Shown in pieces: positions 7,560 through 16,032 of a stretch of DNA of 64,000 nucleotides. A model generated the notes under the pieces. The model did not search any database. It saw nothing but the letters and a program-made list of their open reading frames with translations, and was not told the DNA's origin. The stretch is taken from NCBI GenBank assembly GCA_963678095.2, contig OY782746.1, positions 2,046,001 to 2,110,000 on the forward strand, in the 5' to 3' direction. A program made the translations under genes and the position numbers. Positions within the stretch are counted from its first letter, which is position 1. Each line of letters starts with the position of its first letter. The stretch comes from G963678095 sp963678095 (GTDB taxonomy: Bacteria > Bacillota > Negativicutes > Selenomonadales > Selenomonadaceae).

Positions 7560-8651
7560 TTAGACGTTTTCGTTTTTGAATTTTTCCATAAATGCGGCCA
7601 AGGCCTGACAGCCTTCCATCGGCATTGCATTATAGATGGAGGTGCGCATGCCCCCGACGGAACGATGCCCTTTTACGCCGCAAAGTTCATGCTGGCGGGC
7701 CTCGACCGCAAATTTTGCTTCAAGTTCTTCGCTGGGCAGGCGGAAGGTGATGTTCATAAGCGAACGGCTGTCCTTGTCGGCATGCCCGCGATAGAAGCCG
7801 TTGCTGTTGTCGATTACATCATAGACGACTTTGGCTTTTGCTGCATTGAGCTTGCCCATGGCTTCAAGACCGCCCTGTTTTTTGATCCAGGCGGCAACTT
7901 TGCCGACCATGTAAATGCCAAATGCCGGCGGCGTGTTGTACAAGGAATTGTTTTTGCCGTACGTATCATAGCGCAGCATGGTTGGCAAAGCTTGCGGGCT
8001 GTTTTCGATAAACGATTTTCTGGCGACAATGAGGCAGACGCCAGCCGGACCAAGATTTTTCTGAACGCCGGCATAAATCAAGCTGAATCTCGAAAAATCA
8101 AGTGGTCGCGAGAGCATGTCCGAGGACATGTCAGCAATCAGCGGAATCCCGTTTGTTTCTGGAATATAGTGATATTCTGTGCCATAGATTGTATTGTTAT
8201 AGCAGACGTGCAGATAGGCGGCATTGTCGCTGAGGTTAATTTCTTCCTGTGTGGGAATGTGTTTAAACTGAATTTCTTTGCTCGAGGCTGCGACATGGGC
8301 CTCACCCAGAATACAGGCTTCCTTGTAGGCTTTCGAGGCGAAACTTCCCGATAGGATATAGTTGCCTATTTTCCCATCAATGGCAAAATTTTGTGGGACC
8401 ATGTTAAACTGCATGCTGGCGCCACCCTGAATGAACAGGACTTCATAGTCATCGCCAAGCCCCATCAATTCTTTGATGTCGGCTTTGGCCTGGTTATGAA
8501 CTTCATCGTATTCTTTGGCTCGATGGCTGATTTCAAGAATTGACATGCCACTGTTTTTGAAGTTGAGCATTTCGCTTTGCGCCTCTTTGAGTACTTCGAG
8601 GGGAAGCATGGCCGGACCAGGATTAAAATTATATACGCGGTTATTTTCCAA
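7560..8651 (-). CDS. serC: Phosphoserine aminotransferase
   Basis: PLP enzyme converting 3-phosphohydroxypyruvate and glutamate to phosphoserine and 2-oxoglutarate, the second step of serine synthesis. The 363-residue length is normal. The N-terminal NFNPGPAMLP, the QGGAS loop near residue 75, and the PLP lysine K198 in AGVQKNLGPAG are all in place; GHRSVGGMRTSIYNAMP near the C-terminus binds the substrate phosphate. The start is TTG at 8651, eight bases after AGGAGG. It diverges from serA, the first step of the same pathway, and has its own promoter but no T-box. A serB phosphatase gene is not in the window. Confidence 0.97.
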   Translation of the reverse strand: MENNRVYNFNPGPAMLPLEVLKEAQSEMLNFKNSGMSILEISHRAKEYDEVHNQAKADIKELMGLGDDYEVLFIQGGASMQFNMVPQNFAIDGKIGNYILSGSFASKAYKEACILGEAHVAASSKEIQFKHIPTQEEINLSDNAAYLHVCYNNTIYGTEYHYIPETNGIPLIADMSSDMLSRPLDFSRFSLIYAGVQKNLGPAGVCLIVARKSFIENSPQALPTMLRYDTYGKNNSLYNTPPAFGIYMVGKVAAWIKKQGGLEAMGKLNAAKAKVVYDVIDNSNGFYRGHADKDSRSLMNITFRLPSEELEAKFAVEARQHELCGVKGHRSVGGMRTSIYNAMPMEGCQALAAFMEKFKNENV

Positions 8652-8726
8652 AAGAATGACCTCCTAAAGTTTGCTGCAATCGCTTGGCAGCAGGTGTTTT
8701 TCAGACTGATTTTGTGATTGTGTTAT

Positions 8727-8756
8727 ATTCTAACGCCAAAAATCACTAAACGTCAA
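8727..8756 (-). promoter_or_regulatory. serC promoter
   Basis: On the minus strand TTGACG (8756-8751), an 18-base spacer and TAGAAT (8732-8727). The -35 lies within CTTGACGTTTAG, an inverted near-copy of the serA -35 region (8791-8803). Confidence 0.65.
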
Positions 8757-8791
8757 GAGAAAAAAATAAAATGTTTTTTGGCAAAATACAC

Positions 8792-8820
8792 TTGACGTTT
8801 TAGAAGGGATAAAATATAAT
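8792..8820 (+). promoter_or_regulatory. serA promoter
   Basis: TTGACG (8792-8797), a 17-base spacer and a perfect TATAAT (8815-8820) lie directly before the T-box leader. Confidence 0.85.
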
Positions 8821-8825
8821 TGCAT

Positions 8826-9060
8826 ATAAGCACAAACAGAGAACGCGATGCAGAGGAAGCAGAGGCAGTACTTTTTTCAGAGAGTCGGCGGCTGGTGGAA
8901 GCCGACAAAAGTAGCCGTTTGTTCCGCCTTGAAGCGGCTGATGAGGAATCATGACGGGAGCGCCCGATACAGCGCAGCAAAGTCGGCACGATGTGCTTGA
9001 ACTTGGGTGGTACCGCGGAGATATAAGCTTCGCCCCAATTTGGGGCGGGGCTTTTTTTAT
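8826..9060 (+). promoter_or_regulatory. T-box leader of serA, probably tRNA-Ser
   Basis: A T-box riboswitch that reads tRNA charging and controls read-through into serA. The distal stem I features AGAGAG (8880-8885) and GGCTGGTGGAA are present. The T-box sequence GGGTGGTACCGCGG (9005-9018) is a complete match to the antiterminator consensus that binds the tRNA acceptor end. The terminator is a 13-bp stem with two G-U pairs (9025-9037 with 9041-9053) followed by seven T residues. UCC at about 8923-8925 is a possible serine specifier codon, but I could not fix the specifier loop with certainty. The serine identity is inferred mostly from the gene it precedes. Confidence 0.92.
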
Positions 9061-9113
9061 TTGTTTGTGAACCTATGATTTTAACTTGAATGCAAAATGA
9101 AGGAGAGATTTTC

Positions 9114-10697
9114 ATGAAGGTATTAATAGCAGACGGAGTTTCAGCACAGGGAATTGAAATTTTAGCGAAGAATTTTGAGATTGTAATCAAGGATAAATTG
9201 CCAGCAGACGAATTATTGGCGATTATCCCGGAATTTGACGGTTTGATTGTGCGCAGTGCTTCAAAGGTTACGAAAGAGGTTATTGAGGCGGCAACAAATC
9301 TTAAAGTAGTTGGTCGCGCCGGTGTAGGGGTGGATAACATCGATCTGGCAGCAGCGACAGCTCGGGGGATTATTGTTCTCAACGCTCCAGAGGGCAATAC
9401 CATTGCGGCGACGGAACATACAATGGCGATGATGCTTTCGATGGCCCGCAACATTCCGATTGCCAATGAAACGATGCAGCAGGGCGAATGGAACCGTAAA
9501 AAGTACGTCGGCGTGGAACTTCGCGGCAAGACACTTGGTGTTATAGGCATGGGCCGCATTGGTAGCGGGGTTGCTAAACGGGCATTGGCTTTTGATATGG
9601 ACGTTATCGGTTATGATCCATATATCAACGAGGAACGGGCCCAGGCACTTGGCATTGAAATCGGCACCTTGCAGGATATTGTCACTAAGGCTGATTTCAT
9701 CACGGTCCATATGCCGCTTACCCCGGATACGAGAAGCATGCTGAATAAGGATAATATGAAGCAGATGAAAAAAGGGGTGCGGTTGATCAATTGTGCCCGC
9801 GGCGGCATTATAAATGAGGCAGATCTGGCAGAAGCTATTAAAGCCGGACAGGTAGCTGGGGCGGCAATTGATGTTTTTGAAAGTGAACCGGTTCCGGCCG
9901 ATTATCCGCTGCTCGGCTTGCCGGGAGTTGTATTGACGCCGCATCTGGGGGCTTCGACGGTAGAGGCACAGATTGGCGTTTCCGTGGATGTTGCCCATGG
10001 GGTGGCAGCGGCTCTGCGCGGGGAGCCGGTTTCAACAGCGGTAAATATGGCGCCGGTATCGGCCCAGGTCATGAAGGTGATCCGTCCTTACTTCGATTTG
10101 GCAGAGCGCCTTGGGTGCACGGCACGTTCCTTGGCAGATGCGCCGATCAAGAGCATTGAAGTTGATTATGATGGCGAAATCACAGAAGTTGATACGAAAA
10201 TGGTGACAACCGCAGTCCTTAAGGGGATTCTGAATCCGATTCTTGAATTTGAAGTCAATTATGTCAATGCACCGGGCATGGCAAAACAACGCAATATCAA
10301 AGTTAAAGAAGTAAAGAACAAGGAAGCGAAAAATTTTGCGAATTTGATTACTGTCCGTGTGGCTACGGAAGATAAGGAAGTCAGTGTTCAGGGAACGCTG
10401 TTTGGGGAGGAAGGACGCATTGTGATGATCAATGATTATCGCGTTGACGTTGATCCGCATGCACGAATTCTGATTTGCCCGCATATCAATCGTCCGGGGA
10501 TTATCGGTAAGGTTGGCTCATTGATGGGGACTGCCGGCATCAATATTTCCGGCATGCAGGTGGGGAAAACGGATGTTTCCGGGACTAATATCATGGTGCT
10601 TTCCATTGACAATGAAATTCCGGCTGAGGTTTTGGCCGAGGTCACAAAGATCGATGGGATATTCGGAGCAAAACTGGTGAATTTTTTTGCCGTGTAA
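9114..10697 (+). CDS. serA: D-3-phosphoglycerate dehydrogenase
   Basis: NAD-dependent oxidation of 3-phosphoglycerate to 3-phosphohydroxypyruvate, the committed step of serine synthesis. The 527-residue protein is the long bacterial form: substrate-binding and Rossmann domains (GVIGMGRIGSGVAKR near residue 146), catalytic Arg in NCARGGIINE near 232 and His in TPHLGAST near 282, an intervening ASB domain at about 320-440, and a C-terminal ACT domain (RPGIIGKVGSLMG) that commonly binds serine. I use the ATG at 9114, since AAGGAGAG precedes it closely; an upstream in-frame ATG at 9090 lacks a ribosome site. Expression is governed by the T-box and possibly by serine feedback on the ACT domain. 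Confidence 0.97.
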   Translation: MKVLIADGVSAQGIEILAKNFEIVIKDKLPADELLAIIPEFDGLIVRSASKVTKEVIEAATNLKVVGRAGVGVDNIDLAAATARGIIVLNAPEGNTIAATEHTMAMMLSMARNIPIANETMQQGEWNRKKYVGVELRGKTLGVIGMGRIGSGVAKRALAFDMDVIGYDPYINEERAQALGIEIGTLQDIVTKADFITVHMPLTPDTRSMLNKDNMKQMKKGVRLINCARGGIINEADLAEAIKAGQVAGAAIDVFESEPVPADYPLLGLPGVVLTPHLGASTVEAQIGVSVDVAHGVAAALRGEPVSTAVNMAPVSAQVMKVIRPYFDLAERLGCTARSLADAPIKSIEVDYDGEITEVDTKMVTTAVLKGILNPILEFEVNYVNAPGMAKQRNIKVKEVKNKEAKNFANLITVRVATEDKEVSVQGTLFGEEGRIVMINDYRVDVDPHARILICPHINRPGIIGKVGSLMGTAGINISGMQVGKTDVSGTNIMVLSIDNEIPAEVLAEVTKIDGIFGAKLVNFFAV

Positions 10698-10723
10698 AAG
10701 GATTCTATATTAATTAGGATATA

Positions 10724-10770
10724 AACAGCGGATTGGGCAGAAGAAAATGCCCCGTCCGCTGTTGTTTTTT
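10724..10770 (+). terminator. serA terminator
   Basis: AACAGCGGA (10724-10732) pairs with TCCGCTGTT (10755-10763), with an inner GGGCA/TGCCC stem, followed by a T run. Confidence 0.9.
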
Positions 10771-10930
10771 AGACAGCAGATACTGGTGTAGATTATTCAT
10801 GTATACAATATAATAGTAAAAAATAGGCAAATATGCTCTTTAAAAGAAAAGGCGTATACGATATAATTAAAATATGGGGAGGACGAAAGTCCCTTGTATA
10901 GAGAGTATGTTTACAGAGGGGGTGCAGCAG

Positions 10931-12904
10931 ATGGGGATTAGACAGAAGTTTTTTGCTCTTGCCGGAATTATCGGCGCAATGGTGATCATCATATCATCGA
11001 TCGGGTACTATACGGCATATACCCATTTGAACAATAGCATTGAGGATGCGATGAAAGGGGAAGTGGCGCAGCAAAGTGATCTTATTGATGGCTGGCTTCA
11101 GGTTAAGGGGCGAACGGCAGTAGCTGCGGCAAATCTTTTGCAGACGGTTGATGACACAACTGGTGTACGCCGTGAGATGATGAGCTTGATGGGAACGGAT
11201 AAGGAAATTGACGATCTTGTCAATGGCAATGAAAATGGGGTTTTTATGGGCTGGAAGGCCGGAGAAATCACCGGACAGATTGATCCGCGGGTGCGTCCTT
11301 GGTACAAAGATGCCAAAGCAGCTGGAAAGTTAATTTTTACGAATGCCTACCAGAGTGCGACCGGGGATAAACAGATTGTTGTTTCAGCGGCAGTTCCCTA
11401 TTATGACAGCCAGGGGAAATTTCGCGGCGCAATCTGTGAAGATATTTTACTCGGTACGCTCAAGGACAGAGTCGCACAGGTCAAATACCGTGGTGCCGGC
11501 GAGGCTCTGATTATTGAAAAGGCTACGGGGAAGGTATTGGCCGCCAGTGATGCCAAGGAAACCTTCACCGACATCAGCAGCAATGCAGTTTTGAAGGATC
11601 GTTTTGCTGAAATGGCTGCCAGCGGGCAGGGGCGGTTTACAATTGAAAAAAATGGAATGCCAGAAATGTTTGTCTATACAACGGTAAACAGTACGGGCTG
11701 GATTATCGGTATGGCCGTCCCGGAAAGTGTCGTGTATGCTGAACTGCAAGCGATGAAAATGACATATGGCCTGCTGACGCTGATCAGTATTATTCTGATG
11801 GTCTGGGGCTGTATCCGTTTTGCTGGAAGCATTACGCGTCCAATCATCAGCCTTAAAGGGCATGCAGATCAGCTGGCTGCCGGCAATCTACAGGTCGGAG
11901 AGCTGGCCGTGGAATCAAAAGATGAAATCGGGTCTCTGACCCAGGCGTTTAATACGATGAGTACGAATCTGCGGGACCTGATTGCCAAGATGTCGGCGGT
12001 ATCTGAGCAGGTTGCCGCAGCTTCTGAAGAGCTCACGGCAAGTGCCCAGCAGTCAGCGGAAGCCTCCGCGCATGTAGCGGAGACCGTAGGGCAGGTCGCG
12101 AGCGGGATGGAAGTGCAGCTCAAAAATATCGATGCTGCCACAGGAAATGTCCGCCAGGTAGCAGGGGACATTGAGAAAGTCGCAGATAAATCTGCGGAAA
12201 TAAGTCAGCGCTCCGCCAAGGCTTCGGATTCAGCCCAGGCTGGACAAACGCTGATGAATGATGCGGTCGGGAAAATGGAGAATATCGAAGGCGCCGTGGC
12301 AAAATCAGCGGAAGTGGTGACGGCCTTAGGCGAGAATTCACAGCAGATCGGACAAATTGTTGATACAATTGCCGGGATTGCAGCCCAGACGAATCTATTG
12401 GCACTCAATGCCGCGATTGAAGCTGCCCGGGCCGGTGAACAAGGGCGCGGCTTTGCTGTAGTAGCGGAAGAAGTGAGAAAGCTGGCCGAACAGTCTGGAG
12501 CCGCTACCGAGCAGATTCGCAAGCTGATTGGCACAATCCAAAAGGATACAGAGCAGGCGGTAACTTCTATGCAGAGCGGTACCGATGAAGTCAAGCAGGG
12601 GACAAAAGCGATCCGTGATGTTGGCGGACAGTTCCAAGCGATTTTGTCGATGGTGACAGATATAAATACAGGCATCAAGGAAGTATCTGAGGCGGTCCAA
12701 GGGGTTTCGACCGGTAGCGGCAGAATTGTAAAAGCGGTAGGCGGGGTGGATGAAATCGCCCGGCAAACGTCTGACCGCACACAGACCATTTCGGCGGCAA
12801 CCCAGGAGCAGACGGCTTCAACCGAAGAGATCGCTTCCGCAGCGCATTCTCTGGCCAAAATGGCGATGGATATGCAAAATATCATTAATCAGTTCAAAAT
12901 ATAG
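10931..12904 (+). CDS. Methyl-accepting chemotaxis protein with Cache sensor
   Basis: A 657-residue transmembrane chemoreceptor that passes ligand signals to CheA/CheW. The order is: membrane helix at about residues 7-29; extracellular double-Cache (dCache) domain to about 275, with the RPWYKDA motif near residue 120 that often marks amino-acid or small-acid binding; second membrane helix at about 279-300; HAMP domain; and a long cytoplasmic signalling coiled coil whose tip (EAARAGEQGRGFAVVAEEVRKL) is near residue 500. The ATG at 10931 follows GAGGGGGTGCAGCAG; an upstream in-frame ATG at 10874 is less well placed. It is monocistronic. No CheA or CheW gene is near; cheR is 50 kb away in this window. 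Confidence 0.95.
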   Translation: MGIRQKFFALAGIIGAMVIIISSIGYYTAYTHLNNSIEDAMKGEVAQQSDLIDGWLQVKGRTAVAAANLLQTVDDTTGVRREMMSLMGTDKEIDDLVNGNENGVFMGWKAGEITGQIDPRVRPWYKDAKAAGKLIFTNAYQSATGDKQIVVSAAVPYYDSQGKFRGAICEDILLGTLKDRVAQVKYRGAGEALIIEKATGKVLAASDAKETFTDISSNAVLKDRFAEMAASGQGRFTIEKNGMPEMFVYTTVNSTGWIIGMAVPESVVYAELQAMKMTYGLLTLISIILMVWGCIRFAGSITRPIISLKGHADQLAAGNLQVGELAVESKDEIGSLTQAFNTMSTNLRDLIAKMSAVSEQVAAASEELTASAQQSAEASAHVAETVGQVASGMEVQLKNIDAATGNVRQVAGDIEKVADKSAEISQRSAKASDSAQAGQTLMNDAVGKMENIEGAVAKSAEVVTALGENSQQIGQIVDTIAGIAAQTNLLALNAAIEAARAGEQGRGFAVVAEEVRKLAEQSGAATEQIRKLIGTIQKDTEQAVTSMQSGTDEVKQGTKAIRDVGGQFQAILSMVTDINTGIKEVSEAVQGVSTGSGRIVKAVGGVDEIARQTSDRTQTISAATQEQTASTEEIASAAHSLAKMAMDMQNIINQFKI

Positions 12905-12918
12905 AGGGTTATGAAATG

Positions 12919-12954
12919 GAGCCGCAGTGTGCTGATTTTAGTCCGCTGCGGCTC
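12919..12954 (+). terminator. Hairpin after the chemoreceptor gene
   Basis: GAGCCGCAG (12919-12927) pairs with CTGCGGCTC (12946-12954). The following bases are only moderately T-rich. Confidence 0.6.
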
Positions 12955-13066
12955 TACTGTTATTTCCGGAAGTTATATAAATCCAGGTAAATTTGTGGTA
13001 GTATAAGAATATGTGTCAAATTTGTTTGTCAGGGGAGGTATTTTTACGAAAAACGAAAATAGAAAA

Positions 13067-14398
13067 ATGGAGCGTGGTCTAAAAAATCGTCATTTGCAGA
13101 TGATTGCTTTAGGCGGCGCTATTGGTACCGGGCTGTTTTATGGTTCGGCACCGACAATTGCTCTGGCAGGCCCGGCAATTGCCTTGTCCTATTTAATCGG
13201 CGGGATTATCATTTTTTTCATCATGCGAATGCTGGGAGAAATGGCGGTAGAAGAGCCTGTTTCGGGATCGTTCAGCTTCTACGCATCCAAATACTGGGGG
13301 GATTTTCCGGGGTTTTTATCCGGATGGAATTATTGGTTTAATTATGTTATCGTCAGTATGGCTGAACTGACAGCGGTAGGCATCTATATGAACTATTGGC
13401 TGCCTGATCTGCCACAGTGGATTTCGGCCCTGGCTTGCCTGATCATCATAACATTGGTCAATCTGATCAATGTGCGACTCTACGGTGAATTTGAGTTCTG
13501 GACGGCAATTATCAAGGTGGCGGCGATTATTGGCATGATTGTCTTTGGACTTTATATTATCTGCACCCAGATGGGATCCTTTCCGGGGAATTTCAGCAAT
13601 CTCTGGCAGCACGGCGGCTTTTTGCCGCATGGTGTCTGGGGACTCTTGCTGTCACTGGTCATTGTCATGTTTTCCTTTGGCGGCATTGAGCTGATTGGCA
13701 TTACCGCCGGTGAAGCCGATAATCCGACGAAGACAATCCCCAAGGCCATCAATCAGGTTATCTGGCGGATTTTGATTTTTTACATTGGGACACTGCTGGT
13801 GCTCATGACCCTCTACCCGTGGAATAAGGTTGGTATGGAAGCTAGTCCGTTTGTCCAGATTTTTTCCAATATAGGGATTCCGGCGGCAGCTCATCTGCTC
13901 AATCTTGTCGTTTTGACGGCGGCTGTTTCCGTATATAACAGTGCGATTTACAGTAATTCCAGGATGTTGTTCGGGCTGGCATCGGCTGGCAATGCCCCGT
14001 CCGTATTAAAAACTTTATCTAGGCACGGGGTGCCGTATGTGGGTATTTTTGTTTCTTCGGGGATGACGCTTGTCGTGGTGGCGCTCAATTACTTTTTCCC
14101 GGGGAAGGCATTTATGTATCTGATTTCCATTGCGGTGGCGGCAGTTGTCGTCAGCTGGTTTGTTATCATTGTCACGCATATGAAATTTCGGCGTTATCAT
14201 CAGCAACAGGGCGATCTGGATAAATTGCATTTCAAATCCTTGTTTTATCCATTGGCAAACTATATCTGTCTGCTCTTTTTAGCTCTGATTGTTATTATGA
14301 TGACGCAGATACCAGATATGCAGCTGGCGGTAGGCCTGCTGCCAATCTGGTTGCTCCTGCTTTGGTTTGGTTTTAAATACAAGCATAAACAAAAATAG
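13067..14398 (+). CDS. Amino-acid permease (APC superfamily, AAT type)
   Basis: A cytoplasmic-membrane importer with about 12 membrane helices, related to the AAT family (proton symport of amino acids such as Phe, Lys, GABA or proline). The N-terminus has the family signature MERGLKNRHLQMIALGGAIGTGLF; EPVSGSFSFYA and the GGIELIGITAGEADNP loop near residue 205 are also typical. Substrate cannot be told from sequence. The start is odd: the ideal ribosome site AGGGGAGG (13031-13038) is spaced for position 13046, which is ACG, not ATG. The first good in-frame ATG is 13067, while an in-frame GTG at 13013 has no ribosome site. It ends at a strong hairpin. Confidence 0.9.
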   Translation: MERGLKNRHLQMIALGGAIGTGLFYGSAPTIALAGPAIALSYLIGGIIIFFIMRMLGEMAVEEPVSGSFSFYASKYWGDFPGFLSGWNYWFNYVIVSMAELTAVGIYMNYWLPDLPQWISALACLIIITLVNLINVRLYGEFEFWTAIIKVAAIIGMIVFGLYIICTQMGSFPGNFSNLWQHGGFLPHGVWGLLLSLVIVMFSFGGIELIGITAGEADNPTKTIPKAINQVIWRILIFYIGTLLVLMTLYPWNKVGMEASPFVQIFSNIGIPAAAHLLNLVVLTAAVSVYNSAIYSNSRMLFGLASAGNAPSVLKTLSRHGVPYVGIFVSSGMTLVVVALNYFFPGKAFMYLISIAVAAVVVSWFVIIVTHMKFRRYHQQQGDLDKLHFKSLFYPLANYICLLFLALIVIMMTQIPDMQLAVGLLPIWLLLLWFGFKYKHKQK

Positions 14399-14400
14399 AA

Positions 14401-14434
14401 AAAAGGCCTGGCTGTTTTCAGCCGGGCCTTTTTC
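14401..14434. terminator. Bidirectional terminator after the permease
   Basis: AAAAGGCCTGGCTG pairs with CAGCCGGGCCTTTT around a short T-rich loop. It lies between convergent genes and can serve both strands. Confidence 0.88.
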
Positions 14435-14458
14435 TATGGAAAATTATCAATACAAGAT

Positions 14459-15346
14459 TTATCTTTTTAAGCGCGAGAGAATACATACGGCAAGCATCAT
14501 CAGCAGAGAACCCCCGATATCAAACGGTCCGAACGGGATATCGAGCAACAGGACTGATAAGAGTACAGCGGCAAGCGGTTCAAGGGAACCGAGGGTGCTT
14601 GTTTCTGTGGGGCGGATGTACTTGATGCTTTCAAGATAAGACCAAAAAGCGAGAACGGTGCCGAAGCAGACTACGAAGGCAAGTGCGCCGGCGGCTTCAA
14701 GGTCGAAGATGGCTGCTCCGCGATCAAAACCGCTCAGTGCCAGCATAACGATTCCACCGAGCAGCATGCCCCAGCCGATGACCAACGGTGAGCGCCAGTG
14801 CTGTAGCAAATATTTTGGCTGGAGGGTATAAAAAGCGGCGCTCAGGGCGGAGAGAATTCCCCAAAACAGTGCGGCTTTGGAGATCGCCAGCGCGGTGAAG
14901 TCCCCTTTTGTCACAAGCAGTAAAGTACCGAGCATTGCCAGTGCTATAGCCACGACTTCATAGATATGAGGCAGGCGGCGATCCCGCAAGGACACCCAAA
15001 AGACAACGATCACGGGCATCAGATACTGGAGTACGGTCGCAGTCGCCGCATTGCTGCAACTGATTGCAGCAAAATACGTGTACTGGACACTGAGCATGCC
15101 AATAATGCCAAACAGCAGCAACTGCAACCGGTCATAACTGCTGTGCCAGATGGTAAAGATATCACCAAAGTTTAGCAGCCCGTCAATGCCCAGCAGCAGG
15201 CAGCCGGAAACCAGCAGCCGGATGACGACGAGAAATTCAGGGGAAAAGCCTTTCTGATGAAACAGGTACTGGGCGGCAACCCCGGAAGCACCCCAGAGCA
15301 GAGCTCCGATCGCTGCCAGGCACAGGCCTTTGGTGCGATTGTTCAT
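14459..15346 (-). CDS. EamA/DMT family transporter
   Basis: A 295-residue membrane protein with ten predicted helices in two EamA repeats, as in RhaT/YdcZ-like drug/metabolite transporters. The first repeat starts with LGAxLWG-like AAIGALLWGASGVAAQYL; the second repeat contains the ETSTLGSLEPLAAVLLSVLLL signature near residue 245. Such proteins often export metabolites or amino acids; the substrate is not visible here. The ATG at 15346 follows AAGGAG. It is the last gene of a three-gene minus-strand operon: EamA transporter, HAD phosphatase, and this transporter, with gaps of 14 and 33 bases. Confidence 0.9.
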   Translation of the reverse strand: MNNRTKGLCLAAIGALLWGASGVAAQYLFHQKGFSPEFLVVIRLLVSGCLLLGIDGLLNFGDIFTIWHSSYDRLQLLLFGIIGMLSVQYTYFAAISCSNAATATVLQYLMPVIVVFWVSLRDRRLPHIYEVVAIALAMLGTLLLVTKGDFTALAISKAALFWGILSALSAAFYTLQPKYLLQHWRSPLVIGWGMLLGGIVMLALSGFDRGAAIFDLEAAGALAFVVCFGTVLAFWSYLESIKYIRPTETSTLGSLEPLAAVLLSVLLLDIPFGPFDIGGSLLMMLAVCILSRLKR

Positions 15347-15379
15347 AAAAAAACTCCTTATGCATAGTTATTACATACG

Positions 15380-16018
15380 TTAAAATTGGCTCAGATCGAT
15401 AGCTGTCAGGGTATCAACGATGATATCTGCCCGGCTCAGATCCTGGAGGCCGCTGTTTAGGTTTTGAAAGCCAATACAGGTCATGCCGGCTTCCTTGGCG
15501 GCAATGGTACCATTCTTTGAATCTTCGATGACCAGACAGTCGGCTGGATCTATATTGAGGCGGGCTGCGGCCTGCAGGTAGATTTCCGGATGCGGTTTGC
15601 TCTGCGTTACATTTTCCCCGCTGAGCAGAAATTTGAAGTAGTCATCAAGTTCAAGCCGGCTGACTACGGCTTGAACAAGTTCCTTCGGTGAAGAGGAGGC
15701 TACAGCGGCAGGAATACGATTTTTTTCCAGGTAATTCAATATTTCCCGAATACCGTCAATTGGTTGTTGCGGATCTTCCAAGGTATGCCGGATCATTCCT
15801 TTGATTTCGCAGGCAATGATTTCCTCGAGTGGAGCTTGAATATCATATTCTGCTTTCAGGGCTGAATTTACGCTGTGCATGGTCATGCCGGCAAAGCGGT
15901 CTAGCTCAGCGGGGCTCAAATGGACCTGATAGGAGGATAATACATCGAGGACAACCTTGGTATGCATCGGTTCACTGTCAATAATTACCCCATCCATATC
16001 GAAAATAACTGCTTTCAT
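15380..16018 (-). CDS. HAD-family phosphatase, beta-phosphoglucomutase-like
   Basis: A 212-residue haloacid-dehalogenase-type enzyme. Motif I is FDMDGVIIDSEP at residues 5-16 with both catalytic Asp residues; the cap domain follows; motif II is ASSS near 105; the conserved Lys is at SKPHPEIY near 138; motif III is VIEDSKNG near 160. The pattern is that of the beta-phosphoglucomutase/phosphatase group (YcjU, GPH or 2-deoxyglucose-6-phosphatase relatives). The substrate is unknown. The ATG at 16018 is placed by AGGAG seven bases before it. It lies between two EamA transporter genes in one operon, which suggests a phosphorylated metabolite that is dephosphorylated and moved across the membrane; that is inference. 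Confidence 0.88.
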   Translation of the reverse strand: MKAVIFDMDGVIIDSEPMHTKVVLDVLSSYQVHLSPAELDRFAGMTMHSVNSALKAEYDIQAPLEEIIACEIKGMIRHTLEDPQQPIDGIREILNYLEKNRIPAAVASSSPKELVQAVVSRLELDDYFKFLLSGENVTQSKPHPEIYLQAAARLNIDPADCLVIEDSKNGTIAAKEAGMTCIGFQNLNSGLQDLSRADIIVDTLTAIDLSQF

Positions 16019-16032
16019 AAAAAAACTCCTAA

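Noticed and set aside
8753..9559. Long minus-strand frame across the T-box and serA start
   Set aside because: It covers the serA promoter and T-box and has a low-complexity Ser/Ala-rich product; it is a shadow of serA.
12205..12885. Minus-strand frame opposite the chemoreceptor
   Set aside because: It is the mirror of the Ala/Glu/Gln-rich coiled coil, which leaves open frames on the other strand by composition.
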